A model generated the notes under the pieces. It was given only the letters and a program-made list of their open reading frames with translations, did not search any database and was not told the DNA's origin. The translations under genes and the position numbers were made by a program. A stretch of 60,152 nucleotides of DNA from an uncultured Rhodocyclaceae bacterium (GTDB lineage: Bacteria > Pseudomonadota > Gammaproteobacteria > Burkholderiales > Rhodocyclaceae): positions 1 to 60,152 of the forward strand of contig CAKQRL010000013.1 in NCBI GenBank assembly GCA_934271525.1, read 5' to 3'. Below are positions 49,858 through 58,212 of the stretch, one piece after another (position 1 is the stretch's first letter; every line of letters starts with the position of its first letter).

Positions 49858-52632
49858 ATGAACACAACGCACCAAGAAATTGTTTTGAATGAAGAAACGT
49901 TGTTGGTTTCTGCCACAGACCAAAACGGCATAATTAAAGAAGTGAATCAAGATTTAATAGACATCAGCGGTTTTTCTGAAAACGAAATGATTGGTCAAGC
50001 GCACAATTTGTTGCGCCATCCGGATATGCCTGATGAAGTTTTTGATGATATGTGGCGCGATTTAAAATCCGGCAAACCTTGGACAAGTTTAATCAAAAAC
50101 AAAACCAAAAACGGCAATTTTTTTTGGGCATCCACCACCATTGCACCTTTTTTTGAATACGGCAAAATCGCTGGATTTTTATCGGTGCGCCGATTTGCTC
50201 CACGTGAAAAAATCAAAGAATTTGAAGAAAATTTTCAGTTGTTAAACGAAAAAAAAATTTATTTTCATCACGGCACTTTTTTTAAACACAAACCGCATCA
50301 ATTTTCTATTCGCCAAAAATTGATTATCGGTTTTTCTATTTTGATTTTGTTGGGCGTTTTGGTTGCGGGTTTGGGCGTTTGGGGAATGGGTTCGCTTAAT
50401 CAATCCTTGGATTATGTCTACAACTTCCATGTGAATAATATGCGCACGCTTGGCAAAATTGACCGCGTGAATTTGGAAAACCGCGCGCAGATTATGCTTT
50501 CTTTGCAACATAATCCAAATAGCGAATTTGCCAATATGCACACGCATTCTTTAAAAAGCCATACGGATGCCATTTTTCGCAATATCAAGCAAAACAATAG
50601 CTTTTGGGAAGAATTTGCCAAAGAAAACAACTCGCCGCTTGCCAAAGAAGCGCGGGATTTGCAAAACCAACTCAATCAAAATGGTTTTTTAAAAGCACTT
50701 GATTTTATTGCCAATGGCGATTACAGCGCGGCAAACCGCTTGTTGTTGTCTGAAATCAATCCGCTTTACGACCAAACGGCTGAAAAAATCAACACGCTTT
50801 ATGCCTTGGAGCGTGAAGACAGCACCAACCGCATTGGTTCTGACCGTGCTTTTTATCAAAACCAACGCTGGATTATTTTCGGGTTGATATTCTTTTCTTT
50901 AATTGTTGCGGTTTTGGTGGCGATGAGTGTGGTGCGCGCCATTAGCCGACCTTTGAATGATATGCGCAAAACGCTCACCGCCATTGCCAATGGCGATTAT
51001 TCGCGCAATGTGGATTTAACCCGCGAAGACGAATTGGGGCAAGCTTTGCAAAGCGTGCAAGCTATGCAAGTGCAAAGTGGTTTTCGGCGTGCCAAAGACG
51101 AACACATCAACAACGAAAATTTGCGCATCAAAGCCGCTTTGGAATGCGCCAACGCCAACATGCAGGTTTTCAACAAAGCGGGCAAAATTATTTTTGCCAA
51201 TGCCAATATGTTGGAAGCCTTGCGCCGCGTGGAAGATTTTTTAAAATCCAAAAATCCGCAATTTAATTTTGAAAATTATATTGGCTCGACCGTGGAAAAA
51301 TGGATGTTGGATTCTTTGGGCGAGAGCATTGAAAGTTTAAACGCCTTAACCGAACACAAATCGGTGGAAGTGCAGTTTGGCAAGCGTTTGTTTCAAGTGA
51401 ATATCAGCCCGATTAAAAACGACAAAGCCCAACATTTGGGCACAGTAACCGAATGGGTTGACACCACGGCAGAAAGCAACGCACAACGCGCCGTGCGTGA
51501 ATTGGTTGGCAAAGCCGTGGCTGGCAATTTGCAAGCGCGTTTTGATACGTCAAAATTAGAAGGTTTTTACCGCGATTTGGGCGAAAACTTCAACCGCTTA
51601 CTTGAAAACTGCAACAACGCCATTGATAACTTGGGCAATCTTTTGTCGCGTATGGCGCACGGCGATTTAACGCACACCATTACCACCGAATACCAAGGCA
51701 CTTTTGCCAAATTAAGCGCCGATGCCAATCAAAGTGTTTTGCAGTTGCGTTCATTGGTTGGCGATATTCAAGCCTCGGCAGAAGCAATCAATAACGCGGT
51801 CAATGAAATTGCCGCCGGCAATCGTGATTTATCCACACGCACGGAAAAACAAGCCGCCAATTTGCAAGAAACCAGCGCCAGCATGGATGAACTCACCAGC
51901 ACGGTCTCACAAAATGCGCAAAGTGCGCATCAAGCCAACACGCTGGCGCATCAAACGCAACAAATGGCAGAAAACGGCGGGCGCGTGGTGGATGAAGTGG
52001 TGGCAACAATGACGGCGATTCACCAATCTTCTCAACATATTTCTGAAATTATCGGTGTAATTGACGGCATTGCTTTTCAAACCAATATTTTGGCGTTAAA
52101 TGCCGCGGTGGAAGCCGCGCGCGCGGGCGAACAAGGCAGAGGCTTTGCGGTGGTGGCATCCGAAGTTAGAAGTTTGGCACAACGTTGCGCCGCTTCTGCC
52201 AAAGAGATTAAAGCGCTGATTTCTGATTCTGTTGAAAAAGCCGAACTCGGCAATCGCCAAGCGCAAGAAGCGGGAGAAACCACACGCAAAATGGTGGAAA
52301 GTATCAAACGCGTGGCAGTGTTAATCACCGATATTGCCAATGCTTCAAGCGAACAAAGTTTGGGCATTGAGCAGGTGAGTCAAACCATCACGCAAATGGA
52401 TGAAGCCACGCAACACAATGCCACTTTGGTGGAAGAAGCCACTGCTGCTGCGGAAAGTTTGGAAGAACAAGCGCAAAATCTTTTGCGTTCGGTGGAATTG
52501 TTTCGTTTGGTTGAAGCACCCAAAACATTTCCCGGACAATATATTGCGCCTTCTCTTATTCAAAATGCGCCAAACCATCCTTTTGAAAAATTAGAAAAAA
52601 ACAACATTGAGGACGAATGGAAAGAATTTTAA
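49858..52632 (+). CDS. methyl-accepting chemotaxis protein with N-terminal PAS domain
   Basis: 924 residues, start ATG 49858 preceded by AAAAAAGGA. An Aer-like PAS domain (about 15-115, DISGFSENEMIGQAHNLLRH) is cytoplasmic. Two membrane helices (about 160-185 and 340-360) frame a four-helix periplasmic domain. HAMP, then a second PAS-like region (about 430-550) and a second HAMP-like region follow. The signalling domain has the hairpin tip IDGIAFQTNILALNAAVEAA. The ligand is unknown, possibly redox through the PAS. Receptors with both an Aer-type PAS and a full periplasmic domain are uncommon. Confidence 0.92.
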   Translation: MNTTHQEIVLNEETLLVSATDQNGIIKEVNQDLIDISGFSENEMIGQAHNLLRHPDMPDEVFDDMWRDLKSGKPWTSLIKNKTKNGNFFWASTTIAPFFEYGKIAGFLSVRRFAPREKIKEFEENFQLLNEKKIYFHHGTFFKHKPHQFSIRQKLIIGFSILILLGVLVAGLGVWGMGSLNQSLDYVYNFHVNNMRTLGKIDRVNLENRAQIMLSLQHNPNSEFANMHTHSLKSHTDAIFRNIKQNNSFWEEFAKENNSPLAKEARDLQNQLNQNGFLKALDFIANGDYSAANRLLLSEINPLYDQTAEKINTLYALEREDSTNRIGSDRAFYQNQRWIIFGLIFFSLIVAVLVAMSVVRAISRPLNDMRKTLTAIANGDYSRNVDLTREDELGQALQSVQAMQVQSGFRRAKDEHINNENLRIKAALECANANMQVFNKAGKIIFANANMLEALRRVEDFLKSKNPQFNFENYIGSTVEKWMLDSLGESIESLNALTEHKSVEVQFGKRLFQVNISPIKNDKAQHLGTVTEWVDTTAESNAQRAVRELVGKAVAGNLQARFDTSKLEGFYRDLGENFNRLLENCNNAIDNLGNLLSRMAHGDLTHTITTEYQGTFAKLSADANQSVLQLRSLVGDIQASAEAINNAVNEIAAGNRDLSTRTEKQAANLQETSASMDELTSTVSQNAQSAHQANTLAHQTQQMAENGGRVVDEVVATMTAIHQSSQHISEIIGVIDGIAFQTNILALNAAVEAARAGEQGRGFAVVASEVRSLAQRCAASAKEIKALISDSVEKAELGNRQAQEAGETTRKMVESIKRVAVLITDIANASSEQSLGIEQVSQTITQMDEATQHNATLVEEATAAAESLEEQAQNLLRSVELFRLVEAPKTFPGQYIAPSLIQNAPNHPFEKLEKNNIEDEWKEF
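51284..51297 (+). repeat. uptake-like motif, degenerate single, intragenic
   Basis: CTCGACCGTGGAAA in the mcp gene: the ACCGTGGAAA part is intact, the GTTN part changed. The AT tract (TTTGAAAATTATATTGG) is retained. Confidence 0.6.
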
Positions 52633-53445
52633 ATGTCCCATGAACTTGTTTTCACCCAAGCGGATTTTGAACGTGTTTGCCGTTTGATTTACCAGCGTTC
52701 CGGCATTGTGTTGAACGCCAGCAAGCGCGATATGGTTTATGTGCGTTTATCACCGCGTTTGCGCAATTTGCATTTTTTAACTTTTGCGGCTTATTTGGAT
52801 TATTTGAGTTTGCACGCCGAAGAAATGGAGCATTTTGTTAATTCTTTGACAACCAATCTCACCTCTTTTTTTCGCGAGGCTTACCATTTTCCTATTTTGG
52901 CTAATTATTTAAAAACCATTGCGCACCGCCCAATTCGCATGTGGTCGGCGGCAACTTCCAGCGGTGAAGAAGCTTATTCTATGGCGATGTTGGCTTTTGA
53001 AACCTTAGGCAAAAATGCCAGCAATGATGTGCGTCTTTTGGCAAGCGATATTGATTCGGCGATGTTGGAATCGGCAAAGGAAGGCATTTACACGCGCGAA
53101 CGCATCAAAAACATTTCGCCCCAACGCTTGCACCGTTTTTTTTTGCAAAATGCCAAAGACAACAACGTGGTTGCCATTCGCCCCGAAGTCAAACAATTGG
53201 TGCATTTTGAAAAAATCAATTTGCTTGACCCCATTTGGCCATTCAACGGAAAAATGGATGTGGTTTTTTGCCGCAACGTGATGATTTATTTTGACCGCGC
53301 CGTGCAAAAACGTGTTTTAAATCATTTGTTAGAAGTGATGCGCCCGGGCGCATTGTTTTTTGCTGGGCATTCTGAAAACCTATTTTACGCCGTAGACCGC
53401 TTGGAAGCTTTGGGGCAAACGGTTTACCGCGTTAAACCTTTATGA
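52633..53445 (+). CDS. cheR: chemotaxis protein methyltransferase CheR
   Basis: 270 residues. An N-terminal helical domain binds the receptor, and the SAM domain has LTTNLTSFFREAYHFPIL, MWSAATSSGEEAYSMAML, LLASDIDSAML and VVFCRNVMIYFD. It methylates receptor glutamates for adaptation. One base separates it from the mcp stop codon. Confidence 0.96.
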   Translation: MSHELVFTQADFERVCRLIYQRSGIVLNASKRDMVYVRLSPRLRNLHFLTFAAYLDYLSLHAEEMEHFVNSLTTNLTSFFREAYHFPILANYLKTIAHRPIRMWSAATSSGEEAYSMAMLAFETLGKNASNDVRLLASDIDSAMLESAKEGIYTRERIKNISPQRLHRFFLQNAKDNNVVAIRPEVKQLVHFEKINLLDPIWPFNGKMDVVFCRNVMIYFDRAVQKRVLNHLLEVMRPGALFFAGHSENLFYAVDRLEALGQTVYRVKPL

Positions 53446-53457
53446 AGGGAACAAGCC

Positions 53458-54003
53458 GTGTTTGCCGTTGTTGGAAAATGGGCAACCAACCATTATTACG
53501 ACCGCCACTTGTTGCGCGAAGCCGTCAAAGTTTTGCCGGGCGAATATTATGTTGCCGAACAATCGCAAAAACTTTTGGTTGCCGTTTTGGGTGCTTGCGT
53601 TGCGGTTTGTTTATACGACCCCAAAGCTAAAATTGTTGGCATGAACCATTTTATGAAGCCTGCTTGTTCGGATTATGCCGAAAAGATGATGACAACACTT
53701 ACCGAGCGCGTTTTAAAAATGGGCGCAGACTCCCGCCGCTTGGAATCCAAGGTTTTTGGCGGCAGCTATTTTGCACAAACGCAAACCGATGGCAAAAAAA
53801 ATGCGGAATTTGCCTTGCAATTTTTGCAAAAAAAACACATTCCCATTGTGGCACAAGATTTATTTGCTGGTTTTCCGCGCAAAATTTACGTTTTTGCTGA
53901 AAACGCGCGCGTTAGAGTCAAACGCTTGCACCATTTGAATAACGATACTTTGTTGCAACGTGAAAAAAATTACGCCGATTTTTTAAAAAGGCAAAGTTTA
54001 TGA
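53458..54003 (+). CDS. cheD: chemoreceptor glutamine deamidase CheD
   Basis: 181 residues, start GTG 53458 with AAGGGA upstream. The CheD core has the catalytic Cys in LGACVAVCLYDP and the His in GMNHFMKP. GGSYFA and KKNAEFALQFL follow. It deamidates receptor glutamines, working with CheR and CheB. It overlaps cheB by 4 bp. Confidence 0.92.
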   Translation: MFAVVGKWATNHYYDRHLLREAVKVLPGEYYVAEQSQKLLVAVLGACVAVCLYDPKAKIVGMNHFMKPACSDYAEKMMTTLTERVLKMGADSRRLESKVFGGSYFAQTQTDGKKNAEFALQFLQKKHIPIVAQDLFAGFPRKIYVFAENARVRVKRLHHLNNDTLLQREKNYADFLKRQSL

Positions 54004-55040
54004 GCATTGGTGTTTTGGTTGTGGATGATTCGCAAGTCATACGCGATTTTTTGTCTTTAATCATCAACGATTCACCTGATTTAAAAGTCATCGGCACCGC
54101 GCCCGATGCCGCCAGCGCGCGCCATTTGATTAAAACCTTGCGCCCGGATGTTTTAACCTTGGATGTGCATATGCCCGGAATGGACGGCATTGATTTTTTA
54201 ACGCGTTTGATGAAGTTAAATCCTATGCCGGTGGTGATGGTTTCATCCTTTACCAAAGAAGGTTCGCAAACAACGCTAAAAGCGCTTGAACTTGGCGCTG
54301 TGGATTTTGCAAGCAAACCTTTATTAAAAAATCCTCAATCGTGGGAAAACTACGCGCAAACCTTGCGCGACAAAATTCGCGCGGCGCACAGCGCCAAAAT
54401 ACGTTTTTTAAACACCAACGAAAAATCCGCGCAAACTTTTCAAACCAACGGTGTTGATGAATCAAAGTTTCAATTCAACCCCAATGCCATCATCGCGCTT
54501 GGCGCATCCACTGGCGGACCAGAAGCCATTAAAACTTTTTTAGAACAAATGCCCAAAAACTGCCCGCCGATTTTAATTGTTCAACACATGCCCGAACATT
54601 TTACAAATGCCTTTGCCGCACGATTAAACCGCATTGTTGCGCCCGAAGTGGTGGAATCACAAGGCAAAGAAGCGCTCGCTTTTGGCAAAGTTTTTGTTGC
54701 CCCGGGCAATGCGCATTTGTTTGTGCCGCGCGCCGCGCGCCACACGGCACTTTCAAACACTGCGCCGGTTTGCAAACAACGCCCATCGGTGGATGTTTTG
54801 TTTTCTTCACTAACCGACAAAGCCAAAAATGTGGTTGCCGTTCTTTTAACGGGAATGGGCAAAGATGGCGCAGCAGGTTTGTTAAAACTGCGGCAAGCGG
54901 GCGCGCACACGTTGGCGCAAGACCAAAAATCCGCATTGGTTTATGGTATGCCACGTGAAGCTTTTGAATTGGGCGCAGTAGAAGAATTGGGCAATCCTTT
55001 TGAATTGGCACAAAAAGCACTTGCTTTTTGCGCTGTTTAA
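54000..55040 (+). CDS. cheB: chemotaxis response regulator methylesterase CheB
   Basis: 346 residues. The receiver domain has Asp55 (VLTLDVHMPGMDGIDFL). After a linker the methylesterase domain shows the catalytic Ser in LGASTGGPEA, His in VQHMPEHF and Asp in LLTGMGKDGAAG. It removes receptor methyl groups. It is the last gene of the mot-che operon, followed by a motif pair. Confidence 0.96.
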   Translation: MSIGVLVVDDSQVIRDFLSLIINDSPDLKVIGTAPDAASARHLIKTLRPDVLTLDVHMPGMDGIDFLTRLMKLNPMPVVMVSSFTKEGSQTTLKALELGAVDFASKPLLKNPQSWENYAQTLRDKIRAAHSAKIRFLNTNEKSAQTFQTNGVDESKFQFNPNAIIALGASTGGPEAIKTFLEQMPKNCPPILIVQHMPEHFTNAFAARLNRIVAPEVVESQGKEALAFGKVFVAPGNAHLFVPRAARHTALSNTAPVCKQRPSVDVLFSSLTDKAKNVVAVLLTGMGKDGAAGLLKLRQAGAHTLAQDQKSALVYGMPREAFELGAVEELGNPFELAQKALAFCAV

Positions 55041-55042
55041 AA

Positions 55043-55099
55043 AAATCCACGGTAAACGTTGTATTTTTTTGAAAATTTTTTAAGGTTTACCGTGGATTT
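55043..55099. repeat. uptake-like motif, inverted pair (57 bp)
   Basis: Arms 55043-55057 and 55085-55099, between cheB and the first pilin gene. First of three near-identical copies of this pair that bracket the tandem pilin units. Confidence 0.93.
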
Positions 55100-55144
55100 T
55101 TGAAAAACTGCCGAAAATTGTCATAAAAACTGACAAAATTTGCA

Positions 55145-55157
55145 CCCCCCCCCCCCC
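55145..55157 (+). repeat. poly-C tract (C13) upstream of pilin gene 1
   Basis: Thirteen C about 97 bp upstream of the pilin start. Length change here cannot alter the reading frame of the main start, so any effect would be on transcription. Confidence 0.9.
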
Positions 55158-55192
55158 GAATTAAAAAATCTTTATTTTTCAAGGAGTTATGA

Positions 55193-55209
55193 TTGGCACA
55201 TTTTGTGTT
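55193..55209 (+). promoter_or_regulatory. candidate sigma-54-type promoter of pilin gene 1
   Basis: TTGGCACATTTTGTGTT resembles the -24/-12 consensus TGGCAC-N5-TTGC: the -24 part is perfect and the -12 part weak (GTGT). It would start RNA about 35 bases before the pilin ATG. Pilin genes are often sigma-54 dependent in other proteobacteria. It overlaps an alternative upstream ATG (55189). Confidence 0.4.
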
Positions 55210-55254
55210 ACGCCAAGCCATCTAATTATTTTTCAATTTCCTAGGAGGATACAA

Positions 55255-55761
55255 ATGAAAAAACTACAACAAGGTTTCACCTTAATTGAATTGATGGTTG
55301 TGATTGCCATCATCGGCGTTTTGGCAGCCATTGCTTTGCCCGCTTACCAAGACTATGTGATTCGCTCGCAAGTTACCGCCGCTTTGGCTGAAATTGCCCC
55401 TGCCAAAACCAACTTTGAAGCGGCAAAATCAGAAGGTAAAACGCCAACTTTTTATGCGGATTTCACCACCAACAACTACATTTTTATGGGCATTGGTGAT
55501 GGCTCCAAAAATTCCAATACCGTCAAAACTTCTTATTGTGAAGTGCAAATTTGGGGTGCTGGTCCTAATGCGCCGGACATTACAAACCACGGTGAATTTA
55601 AAGGCGGCGTGGAATGCTTCATCGGCAAAGGCAACAATGTGGTGAATGAAAAATTGTCAGGCGACAAAGTTGCAATGCTCCGCCACAAAAACTACGGTGT
55701 GTGGCAATGCTATGCGGAAGTTCCTGCCAAATACATGCCTTCTACGTGCGTAAAATATTAA
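55255..55761 (+). CDS. type IV major pilin, tandem copy 1
   Basis: 168 residues from ATG 55255, with a strong AGGAGG site 7 bases upstream. The class III leader MKKLQQG is cleaved before FTLIELMVVIAIIGVLAAIA (Glu+5 present). The alpha-1 helix and globular head follow, with four Cys in the C-terminal half that could form two disulfides. Another in-frame ATG with AAGGAG lies at 55189 and would add 22 residues before the leader, which is less likely. It resembles PilA/PilE. Pili of this type drive twitching, adhesion and DNA uptake. Confidence 0.95.
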   Translation: MKKLQQGFTLIELMVVIAIIGVLAAIALPAYQDYVIRSQVTAALAEIAPAKTNFEAAKSEGKTPTFYADFTTNNYIFMGIGDGSKNSNTVKTSYCEVQIWGAGPNAPDITNHGEFKGGVECFIGKGNNVVNEKLSGDKVAMLRHKNYGVWQCYAEVPAKYMPSTCVKY

Positions 55762-55799
55762 TAAACCCCAAGCAAATTTCCTAGAAGAAGAAAGAAGAG

Positions 55800-55832
55800 A
55801 AAACCCCGCCTTTTCAAAAGGCGGGGTTTTTT
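55800..55832 (+). terminator. rho-independent terminator after pilin gene 1
   Basis: AAAACCCCGCCTTTT, C, AAAAGGCGGGGTTTT followed by TT: a long GC-rich stem with A and T flanks. Confidence 0.92.
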
Positions 55833-55847
55833 GACCTGTTTTTTTGA

Positions 55848-55904
55848 TTATCCACGGTGAACGTTGTATTTTTTTGAAAATTTTTTAAGGTTTACCGTGG
55901 ATTT
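55848..55904. repeat. uptake-like motif, inverted pair (57 bp)
   Basis: Arms 55848-55862 (TTATCCACGGTGAAC variant) and 55890-55904, between the two pilin genes. Confidence 0.92.
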
Positions 55905-55949
55905 TTGAAAAACTGCCGAAAATTGTCATAAAAACTGACAAAATTTGCA

Positions 55950-55962
55950 CCCCCCCCCCCCC
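55950..55962 (+). repeat. poly-C tract (C13) upstream of pilin gene 2
   Basis: Thirteen C at the same relative place as in copy 1. Confidence 0.9.
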
Positions 55963-55997
55963 GAATTAAAAAATCTTTATTTTTCAAGGAGTTATGA

Positions 55998-56014
55998 TTG
56001 GCACATTTTGTGTT
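55998..56014 (+). promoter_or_regulatory. candidate sigma-54-type promoter of pilin gene 2
   Basis: Same TTGGCACATTTTGTGTT as in copy 1, with a perfect -24-like part and a weak -12-like part. Confidence 0.4.
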
Positions 56015-56059
56015 ACGCCAAGCCATCTAATTATTTTTCAATTTCCTAGGAGGATACAA

Positions 56060-56569
56060 ATGAAAAAACTACAACAAGGTTTCACCTTAATTGAATTGAT
56101 GGTGGTCATTGCCATCATCGGCGTGTTGGCAGCCATTGCCCTGCCCGCTTACCAAGATTATGTGATTCGCTCGCAAGTAGTGGCAGCTTTGGCAGAAATT
56201 GCGCCTGTCAAAACCAACTTTGAAGCCGCAAAATCGGAAGGTAAAACGCCAACTTTTTATGCGGATTTCACCACCAACAACTACATTTTCTTAGGCATCG
56301 GTGATGGTTCCAAACAAACCGATTCCGTCAAAACCTCTTACTGCACCGTGCAACTTTGGGGTGTAGCGGGTGCTGGTTCAATAAGTTACGGCAACGACTT
56401 CACATCTGGTGTGGAATGCCACATCGGCAATGGCAACAATGTGGTGAATGAAAAATTAAATGGCGACAAAGTTGCAATGCTGCGCCACAAAAACTACGGC
56501 GTGTGGCAATGCTATGCAAAAGTTGCTGCCAAATACATGCCTTCCACTTGCAGAAACTACGCACCTTAA
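56060..56569 (+). CDS. type IV major pilin, tandem copy 2
   Basis: 169 residues from ATG 56060 with AGGAGG upstream. It has the same leader and alpha-1 helix as copy 1. The head is identical or nearly so up to about residue 88 and again in the C-terminal WQCYA region, but differs in the segment around the disulfide loop (WGVAGAGSISYGNDFTSG in place of WGAGPNAPDITNHGEFKG). This mosaic pattern suggests antigenic diversification by recombination. Confidence 0.95.
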   Translation: MKKLQQGFTLIELMVVIAIIGVLAAIALPAYQDYVIRSQVVAALAEIAPVKTNFEAAKSEGKTPTFYADFTTNNYIFLGIGDGSKQTDSVKTSYCTVQLWGVAGAGSISYGNDFTSGVECHIGNGNNVVNEKLNGDKVAMLRHKNYGVWQCYAKVAAKYMPSTCRNYAP

Positions 56570-56606
56570 TCGTCAAGCCAATTTCCTAGAAGAAAAAAGA
56601 AGAGAG

Positions 56607-56640
56607 AAAACCCCCGCCTTTTCAAAAGGCGGGTTTTTTT
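56607..56640 (+). terminator. rho-independent terminator after pilin gene 2
   Basis: Same hairpin as after copy 1, with an imperfect stem (five C against three G) and a seven-T tail. Confidence 0.88.
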
Positions 56641-56657
56641 TGACCTGTTTTTTTTGA

Positions 56658-56714
56658 TTATCCACGGTGAACGTTGTATTTTTTTGAAAATTTTTTAAGG
56701 TTGACCGTGGGAAA
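56658..56714. repeat. uptake-like motif, inverted pair (57 bp)
   Basis: Arms 56658-56672 and 56700-56714 (GTTGACCGTGGGAAA). The third copy of the pair that brackets the pilin units, just before the tRNA 3' end. Confidence 0.9.
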
Positions 56715-56716
56715 AA

Positions 56717-56793
56717 TGGTGGTGATGGGCAGACTTGAACTGCCGACCTATGGGTTATGAATCCATCGCTCTAACCACCTGAGCTACATCACC
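56717..56793 (-). tRNA. tRNA-Met (anticodon CAT)
   Basis: 77 bases including an encoded CCA. The acceptor stem GGTGATG pairs with CATCACC, the D arm has TAGCTCAGGTGGTTAGAGC, the anticodon loop is TTCATAA, and the T arm is GGCAGTTCAAGTCTGCC. The base-paired first position (G1-C72) indicates elongator, not initiator, tRNA. A lysidine-modified tRNA-Ile2 also has CAT, but the overall sequence looks like elongator Met. Confidence 0.92.
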
Positions 56794-56868
56794 ACAAAAA
56801 CCTGCGATTTTATGAAAAAAATCGCCATTTGGTCAAGTATAATGCTTTGCCGTTTTCAAGGATTATTT

Positions 56869-58212
56869 ATGAAATTATTTATTCGCACTTATGGCTGCCA
56901 AATGAACGAATACGATTCGGAAAAAATCGCAGCGCTTTTAAAAAAAACACGCAATGCTGAAATGGTGAATATTGCTGATTCTGCCGATTTAATTATTTTA
57001 AACACCTGCTCGGTCAGAGAAAAAGCACAAGAAAAAGTGTTTCACGAATTGGGGCGCTTGAAAATTTTAAAAGAAAAAAATCCCAATTTATTAATTGCTG
57101 TGGGCGGTTGCGTGGCGGCGCAAGAAGGCGATGCCATCATCAACCGTGCGCCGTTTGTGGATATTGTTTTTGGCACACAAACCTTGCACCGTTTGCCCAA
57201 TTTAATTGAAGAGCGCTTAAAAACCAAAAAAGCGGCGGTGGATGTTTCTTTTCCAGAAATTGAAAAATTTGACGCATTGCCGCAAAGTGAGGAATCTCAA
57301 GGTTCTGCTTTTGTTTCCATTATGGAAGGTTGCTCCAAGTTTTGCACTTATTGCATTGTGCCTTTCACAAGAGGCGATGAAATTTCGCGCCCTTTTGACG
57401 ATGTGATGCAAGAAGTTGAAAACTTGGCACAACAAGGTGTGAAAGAAATCAATTTGTTGGGGCAAAACGTCAATGCTTACCGCGGTGAATTTGAAGGCGA
57501 AAATGTGGATTTGGCGTTTTTAATTGAACAAATTGCAGAAAATCCCAAAATCAAGCGCATTCGCTACACCACTTCGCACCCAACGGAAATGACGGAGCGC
57601 TTAATTAGTTGTTATAAAAATATCCCCAAACTCGCCTCACACTTGCATTTGCCCGTGCAAGCGGGTTCAGACCGTGTTTTGGCGGCAATGAAGCGCGGTT
57701 ATACCGTGTTGGAATACAAATCCATCATCCGCAAACTGCGTGCTGTGCGCCCCAACATTTCCATTTCTAGCGATTTTATTGTTGGTTTTCCGGGGGAATC
57801 GGAATCGGATTTTCAAAAAACCTTGGATTTGATTGATGCCATCGGTTTTGATGCTTCTTTTTCTTTTATTTTTAGCCCGCGCCCGGGCACGCCTGCGGCG
57901 GATTTAAAAGATGAAACAACGGCATCTGAAAAAGCAAAACGCTTACTTTTATTGCAGAAAAAAATTGAGTTGCATTCGCAAAAAATCAGCCAAGCGATGG
58001 TTGGTTCCGTTCAAAAAGTGTTGGTGGAAGGCGTCTCCAAAAAGAATCCCGAAGAGCTTAAAGCCCGCACGGAAAACAACCGCATCGTCAATTTTTTTGT
58101 GCCAAGCGAAAAACACGCGCGTTTTATGCACCAATTCATTAACGTCAAAATCACCCAAGCCTTGCCGCACAGCTTAAAAGGCGAAATTTTGTTGAAAGAA
58201 GATGCCGCGTGA
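56869..58212 (+). CDS. miaB: tRNA-2-methylthio-N6-isopentenyladenosine(37) synthase MiaB
   Basis: 447 residues from ATG 56869 with AAGGA upstream. This radical-SAM methylthiotransferase has the N-terminal cluster cysteines in TYGCQMNEYDSE, NTCSVREKA and VGGCVAAQEG, the radical-SAM motif CSKFCTYC, and a C-terminal TRAM domain. It modifies A37 of tRNAs reading UNN codons. Head of miaB-phoH-ybeY, overlapping phoH by GTGA. Confidence 0.96.
   Translation: MKLFIRTYGCQMNEYDSEKIAALLKKTRNAEMVNIADSADLIILNTCSVREKAQEKVFHELGRLKILKEKNPNLLIAVGGCVAAQEGDAIINRAPFVDIVFGTQTLHRLPNLIEERLKTKKAAVDVSFPEIEKFDALPQSEESQGSAFVSIMEGCSKFCTYCIVPFTRGDEISRPFDDVMQEVENLAQQGVKEINLLGQNVNAYRGEFEGENVDLAFLIEQIAENPKIKRIRYTTSHPTEMTERLISCYKNIPKLASHLHLPVQAGSDRVLAAMKRGYTVLEYKSIIRKLRAVRPNISISSDFIVGFPGESESDFQKTLDLIDAIGFDASFSFIFSPRPGTPAADLKDETTASEKAKRLLLLQKKIELHSQKISQAMVGSVQKVLVEGVSKKNPEELKARTENNRIVNFFVPSEKHARFMHQFINVKITQALPHSLKGEILLKEDAA

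Larger units (their letters stand above)
55043..56714 (+). repeat. tandem duplication of a pilin unit (about 805-810 bp period)
   Basis: The block motif pair, C13 tract, leader and pilin gene starts at 55043 and repeats at 55848. A third copy of the motif pair and its linker ends the array at 56658-56714. The leaders are almost base-for-base identical over about 210 bp, while the genes differ in their middle part. Recombination between the repeats could delete or swap a pilin gene. Confidence 0.88.

Noticed and set aside
53458..54003. CheD as a degenerate, inactive copy because of GAC instead of GSC before the core
   Set aside because: The catalytic Cys and the MNHFM His are intact, and Ala for Ser at that place is a mild change.
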